14,031 nucleotides of DNA from Candidatus Saccharimonadota bacterium (GCA_027314795.1 DAHVAE010000011.1:1-14031); one strand, 5' to 3'; positions 1-8,215 are shown, counted from the first letter of the stretch. Notes: generated from the letters alone by a model not told the origin. Numbers and translations are program-made.

Positions 1-874
1 TAAAAACAACCATGCTAGCTACTACATCACTGCCTTGCATATGGCTGATGTCATAGGCTTCAATAGTCCGCGGAAACTTAGCCAGATTCAGCAAGTCTAC
101 CAATTCACTTAAAGCATGGTCTTTAGTTAAGTCTAAAAACTCCTTGTCTGAAAAGATAACTTGTCTACTGAGGTTTTCTAGAGCTAATAATTGATTGCGG
201 TATTTAGCCGCTGTCTCAAAGTCTTGTTTTTTAGCGGCTCTGTTCATTTCTTTTTTAAGTTCAGCCGATATCTGTTTTTTACGACCAGAGATTACGGCCA
301 TTAGTTTTCTGAGGTTAGCTCGATAGTCTTTAAGAGTTGTCCGGCCTTCTTCAAGTCCAGGATCTAGCCCTAGGTGATAATAAAGGCTAGCTCTTTTTTG
401 ACTCGGTGATCTCTTTATTGCATAGGGAAAAGCTCGTCTTAAATACTTTAGTGCCTGGCGTAGGGCATTAGCGCTTAGAAACGGGCCAAAGTATTTAGCG
501 CCGTCATCTAGAGGTCTCCTAGTGGTAGAGACGGTTGGATAGTCGCTGTCGTAATCTATTCTTAAGTAAACCATAGATTTATCGTCTCGAAGCAAAATAT
601 TGAATTTCGGCATATAGCGTCGGATCATCTCTGCTTCTAAGAACAAGGCTTCAATCTCGCTGTCGACAACCATCCAATCGACATCATTTATTTCTTGAAC
701 TAGAGCGATTGTCTTTGGGTCATGGTTTTTTGAAGGCTGAAAGTATTGACGAACTCGGTTTCTTAAATTAGCAGCCTTACCGACATAGATAATCTCATCA
801 TCCTTAGAGCGATGGAAATATACGCCAGGTGAAGCTGGAAGGGTCTTAAGCTTATCTTGTAAATTCTTGTTCAC
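1..874 (-). CDS. uvrC: UvrABC excinuclease subunit C, N-terminal 291 residues (runs off left edge)
   Basis: UvrC is the nuclease of nucleotide excision repair and cuts on both sides of a UvrB-bound lesion. My own translation of the minus strand reads from a GTG at 874 to the window edge without a stop. The GIY-YIG nuclease domain fills about residues 11-95, with GVY at 17-19, YVGK at 30-33 and LEAEMI at 79-84, whose E80 matches the catalytic Glu. A UVR (UvrB-binding) motif lies at about 203-238. The RNase H-like endonuclease domain begins at about 270 with IEAYDISHMQG, D275 being the expected first catalytic Asp. The other half of the usual ~600 residues lies outside. GTG is the only ordinary start after the in-frame TAG just upstream; no strong SD is visible. 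It sits 10 bp after trhO, so it is probably co-transcribed. Oddity: the stretch normally carrying four Fe-S cysteines (about 150-176) has none, nor does any of the visible protein. Confidence 0.95.
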   Translation of the reverse strand, partial: MNKNLQDKLKTLPASPGVYFHRSKDDEIIYVGKAANLRNRVRQYFQPSKNHDPKTIALVQEINDVDWMVVDSEIEALFLEAEMIRRYMPKFNILLRDDKSMVYLRIDYDSDYPTVSTTRRPLDDGAKYFGPFLSANALRQALKYLRRAFPYAIKRSPSQKRASLYYHLGLDPGLEEGRTTLKDYRANLRKLMAVISGRKKQISAELKKEMNRAAKKQDFETAAKYRNQLLALENLSRQVIFSDKEFLDLTKDHALSELVDLLNLAKFPRTIEAYDISHMQGSDVVASMVVF

Positions 875-884
875 TAAATATATT

Positions 885-1790
885 CTATGCTGGCAAAGGG
901 TCTAGGGCTAGAGTAGCTTGGCGCTTGCAGTCGATGCTGTGATAGAGATTAACTGAGTTTTTCAGACAGTCTTTACATATTAGAACCAGGTCATTGCAGC
1001 TTTTTAGGGCACAGTTTTCATAGTTACTGGTTTTAGCCTGACAGTGAATGCAACTACCAACATTTTTTGACTTTTCTGAAAACCTAACAGCCATCCGACC
1101 ATCAAAAACATAGAGCGAGCCCTCCCAGAGACCCTCATCTTTATACTTCTCGCCGTACTTTACAATGCCACCATCAAGCTGGTAGACATCACTAAACCCT
1201 CGATTCTTCATCAACACCGAAAGGATCTCGCAGCGGATACCGCCAGTACAGTAAGTAATAACAGTCTTGTCTTTTAGGTGGTCGTATTGGCCGCTTTCTA
1301 AGATTGGTATGAAGTCTTTTGCTGTTCTAACTTCAGGTGTAATAGCGTTTTTAAATCTGCCGACGTTAGCTTCATACTTACTTCGACCATCAAAGAAGAC
1401 AACTTCTTTAGATGATACTAATTCATGTAGTTTTTCTGGTTTGATCTTTTTGCCGCCACCAACTACTCCTTGAGAATTAACCTTGAGTTCGTCTTGAGCA
1501 TTAAAGGTTACCACTTCATCTCGAACTTTAACGGACATTCTTGGGAATTCCGCCTCTTCGCCATCACTCCACTTGTAATTAATGTCTTTAAACTGATCGT
1601 ACTGTTTGTTAGCTTTAATGTAGGCTTTAACAACTTTAATATCGCCACCTAAAGTACCATTAATGCCATCTTTTGAGATAATAATTCGCCCCTTTAAGCC
1701 TAGGCTGTCAGTCAGACTCTTCTGCCAAAGCATGATAGCTTTGGGGTCAGCAAGGTTTGTAAACTTATAGTATAAGATGATCTTCTGCAC
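885..1790 (-). CDS. trhO: tRNA uridine(34) hydroxylase, rhodanese family (TrhO/YceA)
   Basis: TrhO-family enzymes hydroxylate wobble uridine U34 of certain tRNAs to 5-hydroxyuridine using O2; this is family knowledge. The 301-residue protein has the family order. An N-terminal acylphosphatase-like domain (about 1-95) contains KGRIIISKDGINGTL. A rhodanese domain (about 115-225) follows, with the active-site loop CTGGIRCE at 181-188, so C181 is the expected catalytic cysteine. After it come GLWEGSLYVFDGRMAVRF (220-237) and a cysteine-rich tail (C247, C250, C260, C265, C272, C275, C288) that is probably metal binding. The start is GTG, with a weak AAGG four bases upstream. It lies 6 bp after the 461-aa gene and 10 bp before uvrC, as expected within an operon. 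Length and motifs match the family throughout. Confidence 0.93.
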   Translation of the reverse strand: MQKIILYYKFTNLADPKAIMLWQKSLTDSLGLKGRIIISKDGINGTLGGDIKVVKAYIKANKQYDQFKDINYKWSDGEEAEFPRMSVKVRDEVVTFNAQDELKVNSQGVVGGGKKIKPEKLHELVSSKEVVFFDGRSKYEANVGRFKNAITPEVRTAKDFIPILESGQYDHLKDKTVITYCTGGIRCEILSVLMKNRGFSDVYQLDGGIVKYGEKYKDEGLWEGSLYVFDGRMAVRFSEKSKNVGSCIHCQAKTSNYENCALKSCNDLVLICKDCLKNSVNLYHSIDCKRQATLALDPLPA

Positions 1791-1796
1791 GTGGCC

Positions 1797-3182
1797 TTAT
1801 CTCGTTAATATTAATACGATTATAACAACTGCCATAGACACTATGAGGCCAACTAAGATGACATCAGCAACTCTTCTTAGTGGATTTGGAGGTGATTTAA
1901 TATCTTTTATTAAGGCTGGAAGATTACCTGATTTAGCCTTTGCCTGAGCAATAGTTGCCGGCTCACCCCAGTCAATGCCAGATTTTTGAAGTAATTGTTC
2001 TAGCTCGCTATTGAGTGAGGCTATGGGCTTAGAAGAACCCTGATCACGAAGCCTGGGGTCGCGTTCAAAGTCTTTTTCTTTTTCAATTAATTCACTCTTT
2101 AAGGTTTTTACGTAATTACCTCCCCTGAGGTATTCAGCTACTATGCGGCGTAAGCCTTTTTCGCCAACTAAGTGAGTTTCATAGATGCTTTTAAGGCTGC
2201 TGCCTTCAACCTTAATAGCTGAGGCGATTTTTAGCAGCTCGTTATGCTTGATAGTATGAGCACTAATCCCAGCCAGCTCGTCTCGATGACCAACCGGACG
2301 CTCAGGCAGCTCTGAATTTATTAGTACCCTGCCAATTGTTTCGGTTTCACTTTCGGTTTTCCTAGATGGCGATCGGCGATTCTCAATGACCCTGTTGTGG
2401 GCAATTTGTCTAACGTGAGTTTCTTTACTGACCATTTCAAGTTTTAGCTGGCTTACTTCTCTGCTTAGTTTTTTTTCGATTATTTCTTGTCTGCCATTAG
2501 CCGCAATCCGACCGTGCCGTCTACCAATCAGGTAATCTATGATCCCTCTTTCATGACTGTCGGGTTGTAGTAGTTCGGGCTGAGCCGATTTAGTTGTTTC
2601 CGCTGCCTTAGACTGCTTTGGTTCTTTAGTTTGTTTGAACTTATTTGAAACATTAACTGTCAATTCGTTTTTAGCGTCAATTAGCAGGCTCCTTGGATCG
2701 ACCGGCAGAGCAGTTTCGCTTTCCACATTAAACAGCTCAGGTGTAGATTTGGTAACGTTTTCACCAATCTCTTGTAAGGTTTCTCTATATGCTTGATCAA
2801 CATCTCCACTAACTTCAATGTTCTCTAGAAAACTCTCTGCTGCTAACGTTTCGCTAGTTAATTCAACTTCGTCAGCATTTTGAATTTCATTTAAACGCTC
2901 TTCGGCCATGCTCTGGGCTATAGCCTTAAGCTCTTCTTTACTTAAATAGTCTAGTGGTGCTTCAGTGTCTAGTTCGGGCGCATTATCTAAAGATTCGTCT
3001 TCATTGGTCTCTAGAAGTTCGGCCTTTGACGGTCTTTCTGGTTTTTGATCCTTATCTTTTTGTTCTACCTTGAGAGATTCTATTAAGCTAAGTGTTGAAC
3101 GCTTATCTTTCTTTTCGACGTCTTCATCATCGCCCTCTTCTTCTTTATCTTCAACGCCAAAGTCATAAGGTAATCCTTCCAT
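1797..3182 (-). CDS. Tail-anchored acidic protein of unknown function
   Basis: I cannot assign this 461-residue protein to a named family. The N-terminal ~150 residues are strongly acidic and low in complexity, and residues 180-210 form a polar Lys/Gln/Ser-rich linker. A basic segment follows at about 211-270, starting ERGIIDYLIGRRHGRI, then a predicted helical region at about 315-405 containing GEKGLRRIVAEYLRGG and FERDPRLRD. The only membrane segment is at the extreme C-terminus (about 438-460), flanked by RR and ending in a single Arg, with no signal peptide. This predicts a tail-anchored protein facing the cytoplasm. The GGNYVKTLKSELIEKEKDF part reads like a linker between helical modules. 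The ATG start has an AAGGAAGG SD eight bases upstream. It lies between rplY and trhO with gaps of 14 and 6 bp, so co-expression is likely. Possible roles include a scaffold or an envelope-associated factor; I have no direct evidence for either. Confidence 0.85.
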   Translation of the reverse strand: MEGLPYDFGVEDKEEEGDDEDVEKKDKRSTLSLIESLKVEQKDKDQKPERPSKAELLETNEDESLDNAPELDTEAPLDYLSKEELKAIAQSMAEERLNEIQNADEVELTSETLAAESFLENIEVSGDVDQAYRETLQEIGENVTKSTPELFNVESETALPVDPRSLLIDAKNELTVNVSNKFKQTKEPKQSKAAETTKSAQPELLQPDSHERGIIDYLIGRRHGRIAANGRQEIIEKKLSREVSQLKLEMVSKETHVRQIAHNRVIENRRSPSRKTESETETIGRVLINSELPERPVGHRDELAGISAHTIKHNELLKIASAIKVEGSSLKSIYETHLVGEKGLRRIVAEYLRGGNYVKTLKSELIEKEKDFERDPRLRDQGSSKPIASLNSELEQLLQKSGIDWGEPATIAQAKAKSGNLPALIKDIKSPPNPLRRVADVILVGLIVSMAVVIIVLILTR

Positions 3183-3190
3183 GACTTTAG

Positions 3191-3210
3191 CCTTCCTTAG
3201 CCTTCCTTAG
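3191..3210. repeat. Perfect 10-bp tandem duplication spanning the rplY stop and the next gene's SD
   Basis: The unit CCTTCCTTAG occurs twice head to tail on the plus strand. Read on the minus strand, the first copy encodes the last residues of bL25 and includes its TAA stop. The second copy supplies the AAGGAAGG Shine-Dalgarno of the following 461-aa gene. The duplication thus made or strengthened a ribosome binding site out of coding sequence. Confidence 0.9.
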
Positions 3211-3916
3211 ACTTAGCTTCGCCGACCTCTTCAGCTGGGTGTTCTTCACCTTCGGCTACCTCTTCACCTTCGGCTACTTCGCCTTCCTCAGTTGGAGCTT
3301 CGGCTTCGGCTGTGCCACCGGCAGCATCGTTAGCAGCAGCTACGGCACTTGGCTCGAAGACACTGGCTATTGATTGGCCTGGTTCATCAGTAACACTAAC
3401 CCCTAATGGAACTATTAAGTCGCTGACCAGCGCGTGGTCGCCAACTTCAGCTAGTTTTTCGCCGTCATAGTACAGCACATCTGGCAAATCTTTGGGCAGG
3501 GCTTCAACGGTTACAGATTCCAGATTATTTAAGACCATAAGCCCGGCTCGTTCGGCTGGGCTAGATTCATTACCTTCATCGTATCTTGGATGGATGGGTA
3601 CTTCAGCTTCAACGACTTGGTCAGCGGCTACAGCATTAAAAACTATGTGATTTAGCTGATGTTTTCTTGGTTCAAACTCGGCATCTTTAATTAGGGTTGT
3701 ATAAGTTTTACCGCCAGTTTTAATTTCAATGGTGTGGTGCTTACCGGCCTGACGATAAACTTTTAATAGGATCAAGCTATCGCCTTGGACGATAATTGAA
3801 TCCTGACCATGGTTATGGATTACGGCCGGGGTCTTACCAGTCGCTCTAAGGTGTTTAACGCCCTTGCCTAAGGTTGTTCGTTTTTCGAGCTCAATCTCAA
3901 TAACATCATTTGCCAT
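3197..3916 (-). CDS. rplY: Large ribosomal subunit protein bL25, long (CTC/TL5-type) form
   Basis: bL25 binds 5S rRNA in the central protuberance of the 50S subunit. The 239-residue protein has the two-domain long form. The 5S-binding beta-barrel (about 4-92) contains the family motif RATGKTPAVIHNHG (24-37) and HQLNHIVF (86-93). The C-terminal TL5-like domain (about 98-185) carries GLMVLNNLESVTVEALPKDLPD (125-146). A long acidic Ala/Glu tail (about 190-239) contains an imperfect repeat of EVAEGE. The ATG start is preceded by GAGGAG at a rather long spacing of about 12 bases. A TATAAT lies 32-37 bp upstream. It is the first gene of the apparent rplY-unknown-trhO-uvrC operon and diverges from dedA. 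Confidence 0.94.
   Translation of the reverse strand: MANDVIEIELEKRTTLGKGVKHLRATGKTPAVIHNHGQDSIIVQGDSLILLKVYRQAGKHHTIEIKTGGKTYTTLIKDAEFEPRKHQLNHIVFNAVAADQVVEAEVPIHPRYDEGNESSPAERAGLMVLNNLESVTVEALPKDLPDVLYYDGEKLAEVGDHALVSDLIVPLGVSVTDEPGQSIASVFEPSAVAAANDAAGGTAEAEAPTEEGEVAEGEEVAEGEEHPAEEVGEAKSKEG
3243..3278 (-). repeat. Two 18-bp repeats encoding the EVAEGE units of the bL25 tail
   Basis: Positions 3243-3260 and 3261-3278 are identical at 17 of 18 bases. They encode back-to-back acidic hexapeptide units in the bL25 C-terminal tail. This looks like a small in-frame duplication in a region under weak length constraint. Confidence 0.85.
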
Positions 3917-3947
3917 TTAGCTATTTTACTCCTCTGAAGTTTGCTTA

Positions 3948-3976
3948 ATTATACCTTAGAGAAGAGATTTTGACTA
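3948..3976 (-). promoter_or_regulatory. Probable promoter of the rplY operon
   Basis: On the minus strand a perfect TATAAT (3948-3953) is preceded, after 17 bp, by TAGTCA (3971-3976), which matches TTGACA at four of six positions. Transcription would begin about 25 bases before the rplY ATG, leaving room for the GAGGAG site. The -10 is convincing; the -35 is only moderate. Confidence 0.6.
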
Positions 3977-3992
3977 GACTTGAGTTAGTTAA

Positions 3993-4021
3993 TTGGGATA
4001 AGCTTTTCTACAGTTTACATT
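3993..4021 (+). promoter_or_regulatory. Weak candidate promoter for dedA
   Basis: TTGGGA (3993-3998) and TACATT (4016-4021) are separated by 17 bp, each matching consensus at four of six positions. The inferred start would leave a leader of about 11 bases before the dedA ATG at 4039. Only a poor SD (GGTAGG around 4022-4027) is visible. Other placements are possible. Confidence 0.3.
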
Positions 4022-4038
4022 GGTAGGCTAACAAAAAC

Positions 4039-4641
4039 ATGTTTGACATTAATCATCTAGTTCAATCTGGTGGCTTGTTATTAATTGGTTTGTTCCTATT
4101 TTCTGAGGTCGGGTTGTTTCTGGGCTTTTTCTTGCCAGGCGATACCTTGCTTATTACGGCAGGAGTTTATGCATCTTTGGGTAAACTGCCACTACTATCT
4201 GTAATAATTGTCGGGGCTGTTGCCGCTACGACTGGGGATAGCACGGCTTACATAATTGGCCGTAAGTTAGGTAGGAGGGTTTTTAAAAACCAAGACAGCG
4301 TGCTATTTAACCCTAAGCATGTAAATAGGGCTGAAAGTTTTTTTGATAAATATGGGTCTAAGGCCGTCTTAATAGCCCACTATATGCCTTTTATCCGCAC
4401 CTTGACACCTTTACTTGGCGGTGTAGCTAAGATGCCTTATGGCCGGTTTTTAATATTTGACAGTATTGGTGATATCTCCTGGGCAGTTGTTATTACTTTA
4501 CTTGGTTATTACTTAGGCAAAAAGGTGCCTAATATTGATCACTATGTGCTCTATGTTGTGGGGTTCGTAGTTGTTATTTCAGTTATACCGACACTAGTTC
4601 ATTTAGGCATGAGGTGGCATAAGAAGCGGACTAATACGTAG
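4039..4641 (+). CDS. DedA-family membrane protein (SNARE-associated/VTT domain)
   Basis: DedA/VTT proteins are integral membrane proteins needed for envelope homeostasis; several bacterial members act as undecaprenyl-phosphate or phospholipid flippases, and the substrate here cannot be told. The 200-residue protein has the family pattern. A hydrophobic N-terminal region holds the re-entrant motif FLGFFLPGDTLL (28-38). GDSTAYIIGRKLGRRVF follows at 66-82. HYMPFIRTLTPLLGG (114-128) contains the conserved Arg at 120. The C-terminal membrane helices lie at about 140-160 and 168-190, followed by a basic tail. Length is normal. It is the only rightward gene in the left half, diverging from rplY. Its TAG stop overlaps the stop end of the opposite gene by 11 bp, so there is no room for a terminator between them. 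Confidence 0.9.
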   Translation: MFDINHLVQSGGLLLIGLFLFSEVGLFLGFFLPGDTLLITAGVYASLGKLPLLSVIIVGAVAATTGDSTAYIIGRKLGRRVFKNQDSVLFNPKHVNRAESFFDKYGSKAVLIAHYMPFIRTLTPLLGGVAKMPYGRFLIFDSIGDISWAVVITLLGYYLGKKVPNIDHYVLYVVGFVVVISVIPTLVHLGMRWHKKRTNT

Positions 4642-5245
4642 GGTCTGCAAATGTTCTCAGTAGGACTTTAGCGGGAATAAAATGGCTCTCGTGTGGCACC
4701 ATTTGTTGGTATCTACAATTGTTGTCAATAAAAATGCCTTGACCGGTAGCGTATGTAAGCATCTGATCGTGCCGTGGTGAAGGTCGTACATACGTGGGTA
4801 CTTTACTTCTAATTTCAAAGTCTTCGTCGCACCACTCGGTAGCTACTCCCAGTAACAGTGGAGATGAGGATAAGTTAACGCTTAAACGATAACCGCGATC
4901 GACATCTATGTGCCAGCCAGCGTTATCACCTACGACAATGTTGCTACGTATGTTAGTGTAGCCGATTTCTTGATTGTTTAATAAAGTTGACAAATAGTCC
5001 TGGCTCTCTGTTATAGCTTGCCAGTCGTCTATGGCGGCCTGAAACTCACCGTTTAAACCAGTCAAGGTGGAGTCATATAAGTCTGAGGGTCGTGGTAAAA
5101 AAATCACTCGTCTCACTGGATAAAATTGAGAGCTAAAATAGTCTTTAAATAGCCTCAACGATGTTTCGCCTAATGCCAGTGCTCGAGATGCGTCTAGCAC
5201 TTTGCCCACTTCTCGAATCTCACCAGTCTTTTCAGTAGTAGGCAT
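4631..5245 (-). CDS. Putative 2-oxoglutarate/Fe(II)-dependent oxygenase-like protein
   Basis: I do not recognise the exact family. Counting from the ATG at 5245 (204 residues), GWHIDVD gives an HxD pair (H112, D114). It is followed by LSVNLS and later by GQGIFIDNNCRYQQMVPHESH, with H185 and H188 as candidate distal histidines, then PAKVLLRTF with R197. HxD...H...R in a predicted double-stranded beta-helix is the metal and 2-oxoglutarate binding pattern of Fe(II) dioxygenases, so that fold is a reasonable but unproven inference. The reading frame extends to a TTG at 5254, but neither start has a good SD; I prefer the ATG. The gene lies 22-31 bp downstream of uvrA on the same strand and could share its transcript. 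Its stop overlaps the end of the convergent dedA by 11 bp. Substrate unknown: protein, nucleic acid and small molecule are all open. Confidence 0.7.
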   Translation of the reverse strand: MPTTEKTGEIREVGKVLDASRALALGETSLRLFKDYFSSQFYPVRRVIFLPRPSDLYDSTLTGLNGEFQAAIDDWQAITESQDYLSTLLNNQEIGYTNIRSNIVVGDNAGWHIDVDRGYRLSVNLSSSPLLLGVATEWCDEDFEIRSKVPTYVRPSPRHDQMLTYATGQGIFIDNNCRYQQMVPHESHFIPAKVLLRTFADPTY

Positions 5246-5276
5246 GTAACCCAATAATACTAGATGCTTTAAATAA

Positions 5277-8090
5277 TTAGCTGAGTATTTTTGAAAGAAA
5301 TTGGCCGGTGTAGCTCTCTTGAACTTTCGCTACGTCTTCAGGTGTACCTTTAGCTATAACCTGTCCGCCATTGTCTCCGCCTTCTGGACCCATGTCTATG
5401 AGGTAATCGGCACTTTTAATAATATCCAAGTTGTGCTCAATTATAACCATACTGTTGCCGTTATCTACTAGAGCATGTAAAACGCCGAGCAGCTTGTTAA
5501 CATCGTCTATATGCAGCCCAGTTGTCGGCTCATCCAAAATGTAAAGCGTCCTACCAGTTGGTCGCCTAGCAAGCTCTGTTGCTAGCTTGACTCGTTGGGC
5601 CTCACCACCTGAAAGCGTGGTAGCGGGTTGCCCAAGTTGAATATAGCCTAAACCAACGTCTACTAAAGTTTGCAGTTTTCTAAAGACAGCTGGAATATTG
5701 GTGAAGAACTCTAAGGCCTGCTCGCAGGTCATTTCTAAAACATCACTTATAGTTTTACCTTTATAATGGATTTCTAAGGCTTCTCGATTGTACCTTTTGC
5801 CGTGGCAAACTTCACAAGGCACATAAACATCGGGTAAAAAATGCATTTCAATCTTAATAATGCCATCACCCTGACAGTTTTCACATCTACCGCCCTTAAC
5901 ATTGAAGCTAAATCGACCCGGAGTGTAACCTCTTAATTTGGATTCTGGTGTTGCTGCAAAAAGCTCCCTAATTGGTGTAAATAAGCCAGTATAGGTAGCC
6001 GGGTTGGAACGTGGCGTCCGGCCAATTGGTGATTGGTCAATAATGATAGCTTTGTCTAAGTTCTCAATGCCTTCAATATCGCCATGCCTGCCCGAAGCGG
6101 CTGAAGCTCGATGCAATCTAGCTAACAGTTCTTTAGCAAGGATGTCGTTAATTAAACTGGACTTGCCTGAACCAGATACTCCACTAACAACAACTAGCTG
6201 ACCCAGTGGGATAGCTACGTCAATGTTTTTAAGATTATTTTCTCTAGCTTCCTTGATTAACAAAAACTTACCATTACCTTTTCTTCGGTTTTTCGGCTTG
6301 GCTATAGACTTTTTGTGCGCTAGATATTCAGCCGTTATGCTGCCGCTAGCCTTAGCAACATCACTAGGGCTGCCTGAGGCTGTTACTCGTCCGCCATGGA
6401 TACCGGCACCTGGACCAATGTCAACTAAGAAATCTGCAGAACGGATAGTCTCTTCATCGTGTTCAACAATAATAACTGTATTACCGAGGTCCCTAAGGTG
6501 CTTTAAGGTTGCAATAAGACGGGCGTTATCACGTTGATGCAGACCAATAGACGGTTCGTCTAGAACATATAGAACACCCATCAGGCCAGAACCAATTTGG
6601 GTAGCCAGTCTAATACGCTGAGCCTCGCCACCAGATAGGGTTGTCGCTCCCCTAAGTAAACTTAGATAGTTCAAGCCCACATCAACTAGAAAGTTTAGTC
6701 TGGCCGTAATTTCCTTAAGAATAAGCTTGGCTATTATTAGTTCAGTGTCCGTCAGTTTAAGTTTAGTAAACCAGCCTAAAGCGTCATCAATAGACAACTC
6801 GCAAATATCCATTATTGATTGACCTTCTACTGTTATCGCGAGGACTTCCGGCTTAAGTCTTAAGCCTTGGCAAGCATGACAAGGTTTTTCTTGCATGTAT
6901 CTTTCTATGTCACGCCTTACAAAGTCACTTTCAGTTTCGCGGTGACGTCTTTCTAGATCTGGTATAACTCCCGCATAAGTTGTGTTGAAGGTCCGACCCA
7001 TGCCCAGGCTAATACGATATGTCTGATCACCTGTGCCGTACAGTACTTTATCCAGTTGATCAGCGCTAAGTTCGGAAGTTGGTAGCTGGAGGCTAAAACC
7101 GTAACGATCAGCTACAGCCTGAAGTTTTTTACGGTGCCAATTATCTACACTGATACGGTTGTACGGCCTGATTGCTCCTTCGGCAATAGTTAGTTTGCCG
7201 TTTGGCATAACTAATTCTGGATCAACCTCAAGCCTTGATCCTAGCCCGGTGCAAACTGGACAAGCTCCGTGTGGCGAATTAAAGCTAAAGGTCCTTGGTT
7301 CAAGTTCTGGGATAGCAATATCTGGATGTTTATCACAGGCGTACCTTAAGCTATACGTGTCCAGCTGGTTATTGTCAGCATTTAAGACCCAGATATTACC
7401 TTCAGCTACTTCTAACGCTTGCTCGACAGATTGAGCTAATCTACTTCTCGAGTCTTCATCATTGACTAACCTGTCGACAATGATTTCGATGGTATGACGA
7501 TAATTTTTATCTAACGTTGGAAATTCATCCAATGCATAAACTACCTGATCAACTCTGGCCCTAGCAAAGCCTGCTCGCATATATTGCTCGGGTATATGTT
7601 CAAAGGCACCTTTTTTATCTACAACAATTGGTGCTAGAACCATTATGCGTTTGCTCTTATTGTTTGATACAACTTGTTCAATAATACCTTGGGTGGTCTG
7701 TCTTTTAACAACTGAGCCATCAATTGGGCAGTGCGGTTTCCCAATACGGGCAAATAGTAGACGCAGATAATCGTAAATTTCAGTGACTGTAGCAACCGTA
7801 GAGCGTGGATTTCGGCTAGTCGATTTCTGATCAATACTTATAGCCGGGCTAAGACCGTCAATCTGGTCGACATCCGGCTTCTCCATTAGACCTAGGAATT
7901 GTCTGGCATAGGCACTAAGCGACTCAACGTAGCGTCTTTGGCCCTCAGCGTAAATGGTATCAAAGGCAAGCGAGGACTTACCCGAACCAGAAAGCCCGGT
8001 AATGACTACTAGCTTATTTCTAGGGATGGTTATATCTATGTTTTTAAGATTGTGCTCCCTAGCACCTTTAACTGTAATTTGATCGGCCAA
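5277..8090 (-). CDS. uvrA: UvrABC excinuclease subunit A
   Basis: UvrA is the damage-sensing ABC-type ATPase of nucleotide excision repair; a dimer loads UvrB at lesions. The 937 residues match the usual length and contain both nucleotide-binding domains. The first Walker A is GLSGSGKSS (32-40), with its LSGGE signature at 485-489 and DEP at 511-513. The second Walker A is GVSGSGKSS (637-645), with LSGGE at 826-830 and DEP at 853-855. The first zinc module has ligand candidates C252, H255, C277 and C280, so one ligand is His rather than Cys. The C-terminal zinc module has C736, C739, C759 and C762. The start is TTG at 8090, supported by AGGAG five bases upstream and the start-proximal [14 protein letters not shown] motif. 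No gene precedes it closely, and it is followed by the oxygenase-like gene. uvrC lies about 4.4 kb away in another transcription unit. Confidence 0.98.
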   Translation of the reverse strand: MADQITVKGAREHNLKNIDITIPRNKLVVITGLSGSGKSSLAFDTIYAEGQRRYVESLSAYARQFLGLMEKPDVDQIDGLSPAISIDQKSTSRNPRSTVATVTEIYDYLRLLFARIGKPHCPIDGSVVKRQTTQGIIEQVVSNNKSKRIMVLAPIVVDKKGAFEHIPEQYMRAGFARARVDQVVYALDEFPTLDKNYRHTIEIIVDRLVNDEDSRSRLAQSVEQALEVAEGNIWVLNADNNQLDTYSLRYACDKHPDIAIPELEPRTFSFNSPHGACPVCTGLGSRLEVDPELVMPNGKLTIAEGAIRPYNRISVDNWHRKKLQAVADRYGFSLQLPTSELSADQLDKVLYGTGDQTYRISLGMGRTFNTTYAGVIPDLERRHRETESDFVRRDIERYMQEKPCHACQGLRLKPEVLAITVEGQSIMDICELSIDDALGWFTKLKLTDTELIIAKLILKEITARLNFLVDVGLNYLSLLRGATTLSGGEAQRIRLATQIGSGLMGVLYVLDEPSIGLHQRDNARLIATLKHLRDLGNTVIIVEHDEETIRSADFLVDIGPGAGIHGGRVTASGSPSDVAKASGSITAEYLAHKKSIAKPKNRRKGNGKFLLIKEARENNLKNIDVAIPLGQLVVVSGVSGSGKSSLINDILAKELLARLHRASAASGRHGDIEGIENLDKAIIIDQSPIGRTPRSNPATYTGLFTPIRELFAATPESKLRGYTPGRFSFNVKGGRCENCQGDGIIKIEMHFLPDVYVPCEVCHGKRYNREALEIHYKGKTISDVLEMTCEQALEFFTNIPAVFRKLQTLVDVGLGYIQLGQPATTLSGGEAQRVKLATELARRPTGRTLYILDEPTTGLHIDDVNKLLGVLHALVDNGNSMVIIEHNLDIIKSADYLIDMGPEGGDNGGQVIAKGTPEDVAKVQESYTGQFLSKILS

Positions 8091-8095
8091 AATAT

Positions 8096-8122
8096 CTCCT
8101 AATTTTTAGTTCGTAAATTATA
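8096..8122 (-). promoter_or_regulatory. Candidate -10 element and SD of uvrA
   Basis: On the minus strand a perfect TATAAT (8117-8122) lies about 27 bases before the TTG start. AGGAG (8096-8100) sits five bases before that start and decides in favour of the TTG codon. No good -35 is seen at 16-18 bp, and no LexA-type palindrome was noticed, so SOS control is not supported by eye. Confidence 0.5.
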
Positions 8123-8152
8123 CAGGAAAATTAAGATATAAGATATAGAAAA

Positions 8153-8215
8153 CGAGCCCTTACCGCCCCGGCAATAGAGTTACCGCTCAAGCTTAAGTGC
8201 TAGTTTACTAAACAT
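8153..8215 (-). other. Structured intergenic segment with a mini-ORF and alternative hairpins
   Basis: Read leftward, an 11-codon ORF (ATG at 8215, MFSKLALKLER, TAA at 8180-8182) is followed by the series GGTAA, TTGCC, GGTAA. The middle TTGCC (8170-8174) can pair with either flanking GGTAA (8180-8184 or 8160-8164) to form mutually exclusive 5-bp stems. GAGC (8185-8188) and GCTC (8154-8157) can close the outside, and GTTTTC follows. It may be a weak terminator for the upstream gene or an attenuator-like leader. The stems are short and chance is possible. Confidence 0.3.

Noticed and set aside
6223..6537. 104-codon rightward ORF inside uvrA
   Set aside because: Lies wholly antisense to the conserved middle of UvrA and has no SD or promoter. 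The other rightward ORFs at 6004-6201 and 7159-7434 are the same kind of shadow.
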